Below are positions 37,022-49,313 of a DNA stretch of 64,000 bases, piece by piece; the first letter of the stretch is position 1, and each line of letters opens with the position of its first letter. The translations under genes were made by a program, and so were the position numbers. Location: NCBI GenBank assembly GCA_036874045.1, contig CM072337.1, forward strand, positions 25,518,001 to 25,582,000, in the 5' to 3' direction. This stretch comes from Cymodocea nodosa (taxonomy: Eukaryota; Streptophyta; Magnoliopsida; Alismatales; Cymodoceaceae). Under the pieces are notes generated by a model, which searched no databases, was not told the origin of the DNA, and saw only the letters and a list, made by a program, of their open reading frames with translations.

Positions 37022-38640
37022 AACCTAGCACGATCCGATGTGACAGGCCGGGTGATTCACGTCCACTGGCCTCGGTCTTCGAAATGGAGAGGGGGGCGGA
37101 ACCGAGTCAGGTTTTCATGCATTCATGCCTGCTGTTGCTGCTGCAAACTTTTCAACCTGCCCTATTTCGCGTTGCAAGAAAACCACGACGGATCGACGCG
37201 TTTCTTTTGGAAGAGGGCAATAATGATAAAACTGTAGAGTATTTATGTAAAGTCCATTCTTACTTAAATTAAATTAAAATCTTTTAATTTCATTAAAAAT
37301 AAACGATATTTTCTCTTTGTAAATATTTTTTTCAAATATAATTTAAATCATGGATAAATTTTAAATTAATATATATAAATGATAAAATAAATATTTGCAA
37401 AATTTTAAATAACTACTATTTTAAATTAATGTTGCCGAAGAGGTAAGGCCTCGAGTATCCTATTTCTTATTATCTATTAATACATGTGAAATGGTAGTTA
37501 TTATGTATATATATTACTATTAGATAATTGTAAATATGTAATAAATTTTTTATTTAGATCAAATAAGTATTGGATTTTCATTTAGTGGTATTGAAATTAA
37601 TTAATTTTTATTCAATCAGTCATTATTTTTCAAATCTAAAAATTAATGAATAGAATTCAAATTAAGTTTAAATTTTAATATACAATATGTTATACTATAG
37701 ATAAATTATCTATATAATTAGTTTTATGTTTTAAAATAAAACATTAAAAAAAATAGAAACCTACAGGAAAAACTTCCTATAAACACATTTTTGCCTTTTG
37801 GAAATTGTGGCGGCATCCCATTTATCTCCAAGAGTGTTTTTATATCTATTTTTCTTGGTGATAATGTTTTTTTATTCTTTAACTCAACTCTAGAGGAAGT
37901 TATTATAAAAAATTCTGGACGAAGATAACGAATATCGCTAAACTTTAGCTAATTGAATTACCACAATTGATCGTTTTTGTACCTATTTCTCAATATCATG
38001 GAAAATTTCTCAATATCATGGAGGAAGTTTGATGTTCATCACCTTCTTTCGTCAAAAATTGATCAAGTTATTTTTTTTCTCACTTGCATAATTTAAAGCG
38101 AAATTAAAATAACCTTTTAAGTTATGTCTAATTTTCTCTACCGCACATCAAATAGTTCACGAATCAAGAATCTATTGTTGAATGCCACACCATGAAACGA
38201 AATTTCCAATAAAATTACTAATATTAAAATTGTAAGAGGAAAATTTAAGAAATTTCCAATAAACATAAATTTATACCAATGATTCTCTCCACTACATGTT
38301 TATTTTAGTTATAGACGAAATAACTAAAAAATTCAAAAAAAAAAACTTTAATGTATGTTATTTACTATAACATAATTTTCATTGAAAAAAGTACAATAAG
38401 AGTTGGTTTTAAATTAGAATTATTAAAAAATATTTTAGAGTGCAAATGATTTAAATTAAATAGGTCAAAAGCTAAACATATGAAGTGTAAGTATAAAAAA
38501 AATACGAATAATGATGAATGCATACAATTAAATTGCTGAGATTCATAAAAGTAAGACTTCAAATACGTGAGATATATAACAATGGAAAAATTATAGAAGA
38601 TAATAATCGTAAGATTAAAGTATTGTAGATAAAGTGAAGA
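37022..38640. other. Upstream region of the YIP1-family gene and AT-rich intergenic DNA
   Basis: The first 220 bp are GC-richer (probable 5' UTR and promoter of the minus-strand gene). The remainder is AT-rich with no frame or element recognised. Confidence 0.5.
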
Positions 38641-39110
38641 AATATTCCTAAAGTGTTACATGATAGAAAAATGCTCTTAAAATCAAAGAAAATTTTATTC
38701 TATATTTACCTAGCTATAGTTTATGATTCAGAATATTGAACTATCTGTATGTAAATGATTAAATGGATTAGTAATAATACAATAAGAGATAAGTTAAAGA
38801 ATGATTTTACTATAAAAAAAGTAAGAGTTACGTTAATTAAAGATAAAAGAAAATCAGTTTAAATGATTTGATCATATCCTTAAGAAATCAAAAAGAAATA
38901 CAAGCTAAGATAAAAGAATTGATTAGTACAGAAAAAACTAAGAAGAGGGAAACTTAAAATTACTTTGGCTAAGAATTATGAAAGAAGATTTAAATTAATT
39001 GAAGGCTTAACTATAGATAAAAATATATATAAAAAAGCTTCGTGTGATCGACTCCACATGATAAAATTATAACTCGGACCACTGTTACTGCAACTACTAG
39101 GCACTACAAC
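38640..39110 (+). mobile_element. 3' end of a decayed plant LINE (L1-type)
   Basis: Pieces of the plus strand resemble the C-terminal part of plant L1 reverse-transcriptase polyproteins: a region like 'IRDKL', a 'KLRRGKLKITLAKNYERRFK' segment matching the usual 'GRGRPKKTW..V...DL' block, then 'LTIDKNIYKKAS' and a terminal 'LGPLLLQLL', which resembles the common end '..ADPTKLGLGPLLLLL'. It is full of stops and frameshifts. No 5' part is present. Confidence 0.55.
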
Positions 39111-39640
39111 GCATACTAGGGGTGGCAATGTTGGATGATAATGTTGGGTTCGCATCCAAGATAATTACAACCTAATTCAATTAAATCCAATAAAAATGTA
39201 TCGAAAAGCCAAATTCACCTGTTTAATAAACTTGACTCATTTAGTACGCTTAACCTGTTAACCAGTAATATTCAATTAGATAGGTCAGCCAGACCTATTT
39301 AAGCTATTCTAACCTACTTAATTTAACAGAATATATAGTAGAATTTGTATAAATTTCGAATTATTAAAAGAAAGGCAAATTATGTTCTTCCACTGTTCAA
39401 ATATTGAAATACATGTCCACAATCAAAATCCAAGGAAAAAAAAAGGTTAAACAAATCGGCGTACCATCATAAATGGATGATCAATTTTATCAAACTGGAC
39501 GAGTCCTCGGAACTCGAACCTGTTTATGCTCTACCTAAAAGAGAATAAAAACCAAACAGCTGTTAGATTCAATTCCACAAAATAAGAGGAAGAGCAAGTG
39601 CTTCTAATATACAACAATATTCAATACATCACCAACATTC

Positions 39641-41137
39641 TTAGTATAGGCAAAATTGGGACATCTCTTCCCTCAACCGTCCTGCCTTTTCCACCTCATT
39701 TACTTTCATATACCCTGCGATGAAGGCATCGTACACCACCGCATCGGCTTGAAAGCCTTTACCAACCATCTCAGCCTGAAGCCCCAAGGCCTGTTCCATC
39801 TCTCCGTCGCCACAGAACCCCTTTATCAGATACCTGTAGCATTGCACGCTTGGACGAAACCCTTCTCGTCCCATCGCATCCCTGAAAATCCTCAATGCTT
39901 GGGTGGCGTGGCCTCTGCCACACAATTCCTCGAGCAGCATTTCCACGGCCACGGTTCCGGGTTGAAACCCCTTCCTTCTCAGGTCAGCGTACACCAGAAC
40001 CGCCCCTTTAACATCCCCACTCCTACAATACCCTTTCATCAGATGCTCGTAAGTGATGCAACTTGGTTCTATGCCACCACTCCCTCCAAGAACCATCTCC
40101 TGGAAAAGCTCTTCCGCTCTCGACACATCCCCGATATCACAAACGCCACCTATAATCGTATTGTAAGCGGCAACGTCAGGCTTGATTCCTCTAGATCTCA
40201 TTTCTTCCCATATCTCCATGGCTCCTTTCACCATCCCTTTGTCACAGTACCCTGCCATCAAAATGCAGTACGTGAAACAATTCCGCTCACATCCGAATTT
40301 CTCCATTTCCGCCAAAACCTTCGACTTCTTTTCTATCAACTTCCTGTCTCGGTACAAGCCAATGAACAGAGCATTAAATATATGCACATTTGGCTTCCAA
40401 ACCCTACATGACTCCTTCCCAAGTCCAGAATCGTTGTTGTCTCCAAAAACTTCTCGATAAACCCCAAACCCTTCCTCCGAGCCCCTCATTTTTGACGCCA
40501 ACTTTATTAGCTCACAACACGTGCGATTCTCCGGGAAGATCCCTCTCGACTTCAAAACCCTCACCACCGTCACCGCCCGGTCGATCCTCTTCGCCGCCAG
40601 GCACGCTCTGACCACGAGATCGAACACGAACGGTGCCGAGTCGCACTCCCTGTAGCTCCGGGCAAGAACCCCCAGTATATCGGGGAGGAGGTTCTCGCTG
40701 TCGTTGTCGCCGGAGACCATCGATGATTGGACGATAGAGAGGGCGGCGGAACGAAGGCGAGCGCGAGCGAGGATGTGGATGAATGTGGCGCGGGAGTGGA
40801 GGTCGTGACTGCAGAGCGAGGGGTTGGCGACCATCCAGTTGAAGAATCTAAGGGCGAGGCGGGGGGTGTTCCTGAGACGGAGGGCGATGGACGAGAGCTG
40901 GTTGGGGGTGAATGTGTGATGTGGGGGGAGGGTTTTCTTGAGGTAGTTCCATCGGGTTCTTAATCGGTGGGATTGGAGTATGGAGACAACGCTGGAGATG
41001 AGAGCTTCGTCGTCATCGTCGTTGGCAGCTGCGGCGACGGGGGTGAGGCCGACCGTCGAGAAGCGGGAGAGAGCGCGGAGCGGAGTAGGAAGCTGGTGGA
41101 AGGGCCTGGTTTTTGGTGGGAACGGAACGAACGCCAT
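39641..41137 (-). CDS. P-class pentatricopeptide repeat protein (At2g15980-like)
   Basis: A single uninterrupted frame of 498 residues, as is usual for PPR genes. The Ser/Arg/Pro-rich start ('MAFVPFPPKTRPFHQLPTPL') suits a mitochondrial or plastid presequence. The N-terminal region has 'SILQSHRLRTRWNYLKKTLP' and 'LRNTPRLALRFFNWM', and the middle 'SAPFVFDLVVRACL', all matching my recollection of Arabidopsis At2g15980. The C-terminal half holds about seven 35-residue PPR motifs, such as 'FTYCILMAGYCDKGMVKGAM', 'AAYNTIIGGVCDIGDVSRAE', 'ITYEHLMKGYCRSGDVKGAV' and 'QCYRYLIKGFCGDGEMEQAL', without E, DYW or SMR domains. P-class PPR proteins bind specific organellar RNAs and act in stability, splicing or translation. 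The RNA target is unknown. It ends 593 bp from the downstream end of the AKR gene, same strand. Confidence 0.95.
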   Translation of the reverse strand: MAFVPFPPKTRPFHQLPTPLRALSRFSTVGLTPVAAAANDDDDEALISSVVSILQSHRLRTRWNYLKKTLPPHHTFTPNQLSSIALRLRNTPRLALRFFNWMVANPSLCSHDLHSRATFIHILARARLRSAALSIVQSSMVSGDNDSENLLPDILGVLARSYRECDSAPFVFDLVVRACLAAKRIDRAVTVVRVLKSRGIFPENRTCCELIKLASKMRGSEEGFGVYREVFGDNNDSGLGKESCRVWKPNVHIFNALFIGLYRDRKLIEKKSKVLAEMEKFGCERNCFTYCILMAGYCDKGMVKGAMEIWEEMRSRGIKPDVAAYNTIIGGVCDIGDVSRAEELFQEMVLGGSGGIEPSCITYEHLMKGYCRSGDVKGAVLVYADLRRKGFQPGTVAVEMLLEELCGRGHATQALRIFRDAMGREGFRPSVQCYRYLIKGFCGDGEMEQALGLQAEMVGKGFQADAVVYDAFIAGYMKVNEVEKAGRLREEMSQFCLY

Positions 41138-41729
41138 TGCCCAAATCCACCGATCGAGGTCTTCCAGCTCAATAAAACGCTTAAATTAGTTTTTTAACTT
41201 AAACGGACAAGAATAAACTTCTTATTGTTATTATATGTTAATCAATTAATCAATAAGGACGAGAATTAAAATCTATCATGTAAATCATAAATTAATCAAT
41301 GAATATAATATATTATAGATTAAATATGCACATATAACAACGTTTCATATGGTAGTAATATGTCTTAAATTATTGTTACCATAAACATGCAGACGTACCC
41401 GCACAAAAATACAATCATTGATTCGAAAATGAATAAAATCATTGATATTTGTAGATAATCAGTACTTATTTGCATTGCTTAGGATATGGTAAAAGTCGAA
41501 GTACAATGTTCAACGAATAGAGGAACATGAGTTGTCACGATAACTATCCTTTTCATTTTTATATATAATCATTACCAAACTGAGAAAAATGTCTCACCGG
41601 TTATGCAGTCCGGCCACAGGATTATTTTGCAATAAATTGGCGTTTAAAAAATATTGAACAGTGCAAGGACGAAATCGAGTGAACGGTACTACTATTGTAG
41701 TATCGCTGCACAAATTTATATGTTTTTCC

Positions 41730-44700
41730 TTAGATCTCACCATCCCAAAGCTCCTCTGCACTTTTATATACACTATTTTCATGAACAAGAAAGTCGCCTC
41801 TGATAAACCTCGCCTGCAGAAAGTATAGCATGTTAGCAAGAATTTTAGATATTCAATATTTAAAATAAAAAAGAATGGAAAATTAAAAACGATGTTGCAT
41901 TATATCTTTAATTGAAAGAATTTTAGATATTTAAGATTTATAATAATAAGGAACGGAAAAATTACAAAAGATGTTCACAAACAGAAAATTTTTCAAAAGT
42001 ATTATGTGATATAAAAAAGAATATATAGATCAAAATACTTGCAAGTCTTGCTTGAGTTCAAAGGCAACAATTGATAAACAACAATTACCTGCTCAATCTC
42101 AGAGAACTTGGCAAACAAATCATCAGGTATGGACCAGCCGAAGATATCACAATTTTCTTTTATCCTTGCTTCGGTCACACTTTTGGGAAGTACACTGTGG
42201 CCCATCTGAAGTCCCCAACGAAGGGCAACTTGTGCAGGAGTCTTGCCTAATTTCTCGGCAACAGAAGTCACAACAGGGTTTGCAAGAATGCCAAGAAGGT
42301 TACCTTTCAGCCATGCAGTACCTGGTGAACCAAGTGGCGAATATCCCTGAGGAAATCCAGATGAAAGAAGTAAACAAAACAGAAAAAAGGCCATTCTAAA
42401 TCCTATGTAACAGATAATATTGTGTTGACTGTGAATTATCATCTTACAGAAAGGTGAACTCCCTTGGCCAGACAGTAAGTATGAAGCTTAGGCTGCTGCC
42501 AGACAGGATGACATTCCACCTGGTTGACAGCAGGAGGTATACGAGCCATAGCTAACAGGTCGTCTAGTTTCTTGGTAGAAAAATTACTGACACCAATCGC
42601 GCGTGCTTTACCAGATTCATACAGTTTCTCCATGGCACTCCATGTGCCAGCCATATCAAGTGGAACACCATTTTCAGGCTTCATGCTAGTTCCCTTCTTT
42701 AATTGGAAAGGCCAATGGATCTTCAAAAAAATTAAATACAGCTTTAAAAAAGTCACCAATTCATACCTGTCCTAGATTTAAACAAAAAGCATTTCCATGG
42801 TGTAGCCAAAACTCAAAAGGTTCCAAGGCCAGGAGTATATGTAATTTAGGCCACAAAACAGTAGTCCACTACCCCAGTAAACAGCAAGCCAAAAGTCAAT
42901 GAACTAAGTTTTACAAAATAGGACTAAAAGAATCCATATTGGCAGAAGGATGAGATTCAAACATGTAAGACAATAGGATGACTCTCGTCAAAGAGCATTG
43001 CCAAAAAGAGGAAAAGTAGCCATTTAAATGCTGTTTAAAACATTTTTCATCAAAATCCATTTTGTTTTTGGAAAAATGGCCATTTCTCTGTTTGAACAAT
43101 CATTTTTTTCTTTTTCAGGACATTAAATGACCTTTTCAATTTCTTAACTTTCATCTTTTAAGTTCTTTTCATTGATATAATTTCACTATTTTGATTCTTA
43201 TTAAAGATATAATTTCATAATTTTATTTCATCTTTTAATTGTACTTTTTGATATTTATGCTTTTCAATTTAAATGACAATTGCAGCAAAAAAATATGTTC
43301 TTGAATTTTTATTGCATGTAAATGAATTATAATTTATTTTATTCAATTATTTTCATTGTGATGCTTGTATATTTGTAAATATATTTATATTTATTCTTTT
43401 TTGCAGCATTTTTCTATTTAAGAAATGTTTTGATTTCATTTCATATAATTTCTGTTTTCCACTTTTCTATAATACTACTGAAAGCATCATTTAAGAACAA
43501 TGCCTCAGAAGACCGTTAAATGTCAGATCAGGCATAACTGCATAGCCCGTCTTTAAATATTCTCCTTTATAGATAGAGATGGTTACCATTTCTAATCCAA
43601 CTAAACATCCAGGACAGAATTAATCATGGTTGGGACCAAGAGATAAAATAACGTCCAACATTAGAATATTATTGGAAAACATGTTGGGAAAGCCGTACCA
43701 GGTAAAGGTCTAAATAGTCAAGCCCTAGATCCTTCAGGGTTAAATCAAATGCCACCGGAACATCTTCTGGTGCAAGATCAGTACACCTGAATCAAAATCT
43801 TGATAAGGTTATGTTCTAGAAAAGAAAATAAAGAAAAATGTAATGAGAAAACACTGTTAGAAGAATTCTTCTCCACACAAAAAAGAGAGCACCTACCAGA
43901 GTTTGGATGTGATAAACAAATCTTCCCGTTTTACAATACCATCTTCAAATAGTTTCTTCAGAGCAAAACCAACCTAAAAGAGCTAATGATAAGAAAGCAC
44001 ATTCGTACAATAATAACACAGAATTTTATGTCATTAAAGTGCCAAACTAAGATATGCATATGAGGCTCAAAATGGTAAATGAAATAATAAAATACAATAT
44101 TTATTATTCTAGATAATTTACATCAATAAAAATGAAGATAATGCCACAAAATGTTGAGATGCATCATGATAGAAAAGAAATAATGAATCAATGGTTTTCA
44201 TATAATATGAAATAGGGTCCAACAAAGGTAAGGTTTTTCTATCTTGACCAACAGGTTATAAGTTCAAATTCTAAGAAACGGTCTCTCCATTTATGAAGTA
44301 CAATTAGCCCATCCTCATACCTCACATTATTAGGAACCTTGTGTACTAGATTTTCTCTTTATAAAATAGGGACCACAATATTGTATTGAAGAAATAATGC
44401 ATTCAATGCCAAATTGCAAAAGAAGTATACATCAAACGTTGTGTACTTGTAGTTATAAATTTAAAACTTAAATTTTTGAATAAGAGTTATATTTGCAAAT
44501 GTGATTTCCAACTGATATCTCATGGTTTTGTGCATCATGTGGAATCCAAAAGAAGTATAGTCATTTATTTTACATGCCACAGAGTGTAGAGCAAAAGACA
44601 AACACTCAACCTATGAGAGGAAATTGACACTACCAATCATAAAAATGTTTATATGCATTACTTTTTCAGGCTGTGCATGTGAAAATTTGCTGGACACCAT

Positions 44701-47047
44701 AAGCAAAAATCTAAGTGTAAAGTTGAAAGCAGAGGCAGAATTATGTGTGATACCTATCAAACTACATGTGATCATTTAAATTATTAATCAGAAGAAAAAA
44801 AATTAGAAACGGATGTTATACCCTTTGCTCAGAGAAAGCTAGGACAAAACATTTTCAAATGCTCATGTAGAAATTAGATAGAGATGGGAGCATCTGTTCC
44901 ATTATAACATATAGGGTTTGTTTGGTAATGATATTTTAACCTGGTGTATGAAAATAAACTGGAATTCTTAAAGAAGTTGTAGAATTCAATTTTTTCCATT
45001 CAACATTTTTAGTTCAATTACAATTTTTTAAACTGATGCAAAAAAATAAACTAATATATAAATAATACATATGACAATGATTATTGGAAAATGCCAACAT
45101 ATTTCATAACTAATATAATCATTATCAAACAACCCCACAGTTTAAATAACAAGGATACGGATATTGAAACATATCAACAGAACAACAAGTTTCAATTCCT
45201 ACAACATTTTAATAATTAACACAAACAAAAATTGTCTAGATACCAAATTTAGAAAATGCAGCACAGCAGAAATGTAGATATTCCCTTTCAATGAGAAATT
45301 TGCATATTCCATAATTGTCTAAAACATATTTTCAAAATACAAGAATAATCCAAGCCATAATCCCATCACATGGGATCAACCACATAAATCCCTTTTTGCC
45401 ATATATTTCTATCCATGGTCAAATCTTTGATTAAATTACATAAATTTAAATCATTTTTCACAATTCCTAACCAAGTAGTTTAAGTCTTCCTCTAATTTTG
45501 CTAATTTCTTCTACACTAATTAATTCTTCTCTCATTATTAGGATATCATTTGGCCTCCTCGAGATATGACCAAATCACTTGCATCAATTTCCTCTTATTT
45601 TATTTTCAATTGATATGACTTCTATTCTATTCATAATAAAGTCATTTTTTAGTTTACCCCTTATAATATTACTACTTATCCATCTCTGCAACACCAACTC
45701 TTTGCAAATGATCATTTTTATGGCCCAACCTATTTTTAAAATATCATAGAGAAATTTGACACTAAAATTACCTCTTTCTCATTTGCGTAAATTCGTGCAC
45801 AGTCAATATGCCTATATCCCACCTGCATAACAAACATTACGAGAGCTATAATGATTTGAATCGTTCATGGAATCAAAGCAAAGGGCCAGACTAAGCATAG
45901 TGTGGAAGAGCATTCATCAATCAGAAACCACTTCATAACTAAATATGTTCAAAAAAAAAGCTATCCTTACTTTGAACTAACTTTTCGATATAACATATCT
46001 TACTTCGAGAGCATTCAGTTAGAATCAGTTCATCGATATAATGTAAGAATGTTGAATATTAGCTAAAAAATGATTCCAAATTCTGCCTATAGGATTCGTG
46101 TTTAGGAATCTGTTAAAAAAGGCATTCCTGCTTATTGATAGGGACAGAACAATATTCTTGTATTTCCTTTTTTGATGTTTATATTACTTCTGTAAAAGGA
46201 GCAAATTAAGCTAAATAATTCTAATCATCTTGTATCGGTAGTTATGACATCACCCAAAACAAGCAGTTGTTATTTACCAACAATATTTTTGCAAAAATGT
46301 AATTCATCTAAGAGAATTTTATCAAAAGTAATATTAATTACTTTTATTCTAAAACAAAAGATCATCAATAGTATCTTACCATATTTAAGCCAAGAGGATC
46401 AGATTGACATTCGGTCTAAAAATTCCGCATGTACCCAATAAATTTAAAGATTAAGGGCAAAAAGGAAAAGATGAACATCGAAAAGAGAAAAATGGTAATT
46501 TGAAAGAAAGGAGGAAGAAGGGAGAAGGAAATAGTGAGACAAGGGCGTAGAAGAGAGAAAGCGTGGAAGAAGGGAAAGAATCAGAAATTTGAAATTTGAA
46601 AGAATACATGAAGGATTATATATGTTGTTTATATGGAATATTTCTTATGCATTTAGATTGTGTAATCTACTAGAATAAGAGCTTTGGGGTCATCATTTAT
46701 TCATCTGGAAATACAATGGTTTATTAAAAAGAACGGACTCCAAACACTCAATTCTTTTTAATTAGCACTCATTTCTAGCCATCGTGCAGCAATTCTTTAT
46801 ATTCCCCCGTTATTTCTGATTCCTGATCACTCATCATCCTCTCAGTAAAGACGTTTCATTACTAAAAAAATAACACAGGAAGAACTAGATCGGTAGAAAA
46901 AGAGTGTAAGAAGAAGCATGAGGAGGAAGAGGTCACCTTGACGGCAGCAACTACGGCATCAGCGATGTTACTCGGCTTGGACTGCCAAGTACCGAACCCT
47001 AGCGAGGGCATCTTTGCTCCGGTGTTGAGCGTGAAGTACTCCGCCAT
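41730..47047 (-). CDS. Aldo-keto reductase, AKR4C subfamily, copy 1 (complete)
   Basis: Seven phase-compatible exons: 46937-47047, 45772-45822, 43897-43973, 43699-43786, 42448-42720, 42089-42346 and 41730-41813, giving 313 residues, the usual AKR4C length. The start '[20 protein letters not shown]' and end 'EELWDGEI' are family hallmarks. The catalytic tetrad is intact: D44 ('YRHID'), Y49 ('ARIYANEKE'), K78 ('ITSKLW') and H111 ('LIHWPF'). NADPH-binding signatures '[12 protein letters not shown]', '[10 protein letters not shown]', 'GYSPLGSPG' and 'HSVLPKS...RIKEN' are present. AKR4C enzymes use NADPH to reduce reactive aldehydes, methylglyoxal, sugars and steroids, and are often stress-induced. 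Intron 1 (1.1 kb) and intron 2 (1.8 kb) are long; intron 2 carries a SINE and a MITE. Exons 3-6 are nearly identical to the second copy at 60-62 kb. Confidence 0.96.
42075..44165. repeat. High-identity block shared with 60122-62222 (left member)
   Basis: Exons 3-6 of the AKR gene with their introns are about 98-99% identical to the second copy. Differences are scattered substitutions plus a few small indels, for example a 14-bp insertion in the other copy near 61319. Identity falls sharply on both sides: exon 7 (41730-41813) is about 77% identical between copies, and intron 2 beyond 44.49 kb about 88%. The pattern points to gene conversion. Confidence 0.85.
44212..44361 (+). mobile_element. 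Old Au-type SINE in AKR intron 2
   Basis: A tRNA-like head has an A-box-like 'aaaggtaaggtttttctatc' and B-box-like 'agttcaaattc', followed by 'aagaaacggtctctccattt'. The tail 'ctcacattattaggaacctt' then 'gtgtactag' and a T-rich end corresponds to the Au SINE body ('cctcgcatagcgggagcctt' then 'gtgcaccgg'). It is diverged by roughly a fifth. The second AKR copy does not have it at the corresponding place. Confidence 0.65.
44914..45136. mobile_element. MITE, family 2 copy A (223 bp)
   Basis: The left end 'gggtttgtttggtaatgat' and the reverse complement of the right end 'ggggttgtttgataatgat' form ~20-bp terminal inverted repeats. It lies in AKR intron 2, and the same insertion is present in the second AKR copy (63450-63661), so it predates the duplication. 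Confidence 0.7.
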
Positions 47048-47103
47048 TTCTACTTCGAAAGTCGCTTCACTGGCCTGGCAAAGAAAGCGTTACGACCTGC
47101 CAC

Positions 47104-47147
47104 CACATTTTATAGTGGTAGGGTTAAGAGAGCACGGCTGACGTGGC
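47104..47147 (-). promoter_or_regulatory. AKR4C copy 1 promoter: TATA box and ACGT element
   Basis: On the minus strand a TATA box (CTATAAAA, 47115 to 47108) lies about 60 bp upstream of the ATG. About 25-30 bp further upstream is 'gccacgtcagc' (47137-47147), an ACGT-core bZIP-type site of the kind linked to ABA and stress response. The regulation is inferred from motif identity only. Confidence 0.5.
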
Positions 47148-47483
47148 TTTTGCGCGTATTCACATGACACTGCGGCAGACTGGTAGGCCGTGGAAAGTAT
47201 CGATTATTTAACTTATGATTTTGAAAAAAAACTTATTTCTGTTTCCATGTATTAGCTTAAAAAATGTTTAAATTTACATTAAACAAGTTAAACACAAAAA
47301 AAGGTGGGATCATACAATTTTTAAACATCAAATTATTTTGTATATATTGTATTAAAATAATATTTATTAAACATAATTGTCGTAATTGAGGTAATGTTTT
47401 TTTTAAAAAAAAACTTCAAATAAACAACAATGATGCACTAAATTTATGCAAAATCCACGGGATATTAAACCTAAAATTTTAAG

Positions 47484-47680
47484 TTCCATTTGATAATAAT
47501 TATTTTCTGGTGCTTTTGCAATGAGGATGTAGAAGTCATGTATTTTTTATATTCAACAATTTTAATTCAAACTATACAGATTTTTAAGTTAATGCATAAA
47601 CAATTTTTTTAGTAACAATTATTAAAAAAAGTTAATGTGTTTTTCTATGTTGGATGAAATAATCATTATCAAATACTCCC
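47484..47680. mobile_element. MITE, family 2 copy B
   Basis: The left 'ttccatttgataataattat' and right 'aataatcattatcaaatact' match the terminal repeats of the copies in AKR intron 2. The interior 'attcaacaattttaattcaa' matches their 'attcaacatttttagttcaa'. Confidence 0.6.
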
Positions 47681-48727
47681 ATAAAATCAAATAATCAATT
47701 TTTTTCTTAATTTTAATATTTTAGTTAAGATTTTAGCAAGATTATTTATATCCATTATATTAATATTAATTAATAATATTCAGAAATAAATTATTTTTAT
47801 TTACAATTATAATGATTGTAATAATAAACAATAATAATTGTTATTACAAAGAATATTTTATTATTTATTATAACTGAAATGCCATAATGTTAATAATATT
47901 AGTGTGATTAATATGGTATAATTAACATTAAATAAAAGAAATCTTATGACTAAATCTAGAAAACTCACCATTAGAAAAAAGGATATGGCTATGTATCTGT
48001 ATAGGTATTATAATTTTATATTTTTAATAATTTTTTTTTTTTTGTGCTGTTCAAGATTCTTGAATGAGATTGTAAGTACCATCATCCTTAATCTGCTTAG
48101 TTATTGTGTTTGGTTATTATCGTAATTTCACATGCATACTATTGAAATTGAATCTCATAGATATTAATAAATTCTTATTTATCTATTATATTAAGCAAAT
48201 ACCCCATCAAACTAACCCCTTCTTTTTGTGAACTTCTAGATGTCTCTTTGCTAATTAAATATTGAATTCCTCTTCAATCCCCAATTCAAACATAATAATT
48301 AAACTCCGGTAACAGCCTAAACTACATGAATATGAAATCTAAAATATGTGTAAAAAAATCTAAAATTATCAAAATAATCAAATCCAATTCCAAGATAACA
48401 GGCAGTTGTGTCCAAGTTGACGTCTACCACATTACCAAGAAATTAATTCCATGCCAAACCAAAAACAATGTTGATTTTCTTTTATCTTTGTGGGAGGAGC
48501 CGGGGAGGTGACGAATGACGGGGAGAGTCATCATGAGAAGGTTATGAAATAAAAAATCGAGTACTCTACAGAAGTCCTTTAATTTTTCAAATTAGGTTAG
48601 TCAAAAGGTAAAAGTACGAGTGCAAGCATCTTAGCTACCGCTGAAATTTCTCATGGAATAAAAATAAAAGAATACTTGGAGTCCTTCGAATGAAACTCAC
48701 GATTTGAAGTTAAATAAGCAAGTGAAG
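47681..48727. other. AT-rich intergenic DNA
   Basis: No gene or element is recognised. It contains poly(T) and AT-rich runs. Confidence 0.4.
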
Positions 48728-49313
48728 TGAGGGAATGTTTATACGTTCATAAAATAATAAAAATGGTAGAAAAATTTTCATTATTTTTTAGGTATTTGTA
48801 TATTAAATGAGGTTCATCATTTTTCTTTAATATATATAAGAAAAAATTTCTTTCATTTTTCGACATTCTAATATCTAAAATTGATAAAAAAGAAAAAAAA
48901 GAAAATATAAATTATCATAAAATATATTAATAACATATAATTTTGATATAAAAATTATTTATATCATTAGTAAATAAGAATTGATATTATGAGAGATACG
49001 TGTAACAATAAAGATGTATAAAATATATTTTATGTTGTAACTATTATTATAAATAACTTTATCTTATATTATCTATAATAAATTTTGTTATTTTCTATCT
49101 TATAGATAAATATAAAGAATATTTAATTTATTAATTTTAATATTTTTATTTTGTAAATAAACAATATATTTTACATTCTATCATTTTTTATTCTATGTAT
49201 AAATAACTTGATTTTTCATTAATTTTTTTATTTTCCTCATTTTTCTTTTCTTCATTTTCTATAATATTTCGTTATTTTCTTTTCATTATTTTTCAATACA
49301 CAAATACTTCTTG
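48728..49313. mobile_element. Non-autonomous Harbinger-type deletion derivative 1
   Basis: Ends 'ggaatgtttatacgttcata' and, in reverse complement, 'aagtatttgtgtattgaaaa' are imperfect inverted repeats. The subterminal 'taatgaaaagaaaat'-like repeats and interior ('ttctttcatttttcgacatt', 'aatatattttatgttgtaac') match the copy at 50.2 kb and parts of the larger elements at 55.7-58.2 kb. There is no coding capacity. Confidence 0.5.

Noticed and set aside
39478-39540. 'ggaactcgaacctgtttatg', a B-box-like motif on the minus strand
   Set aside because: No A box, cloverleaf or SINE tail could be placed around it, so no tRNA or SINE call.
39656-40411. 251-codon plus-strand open frame
   Set aside because: It is the antisense shadow of the PPR coding region; codon use and motifs support only the minus strand.
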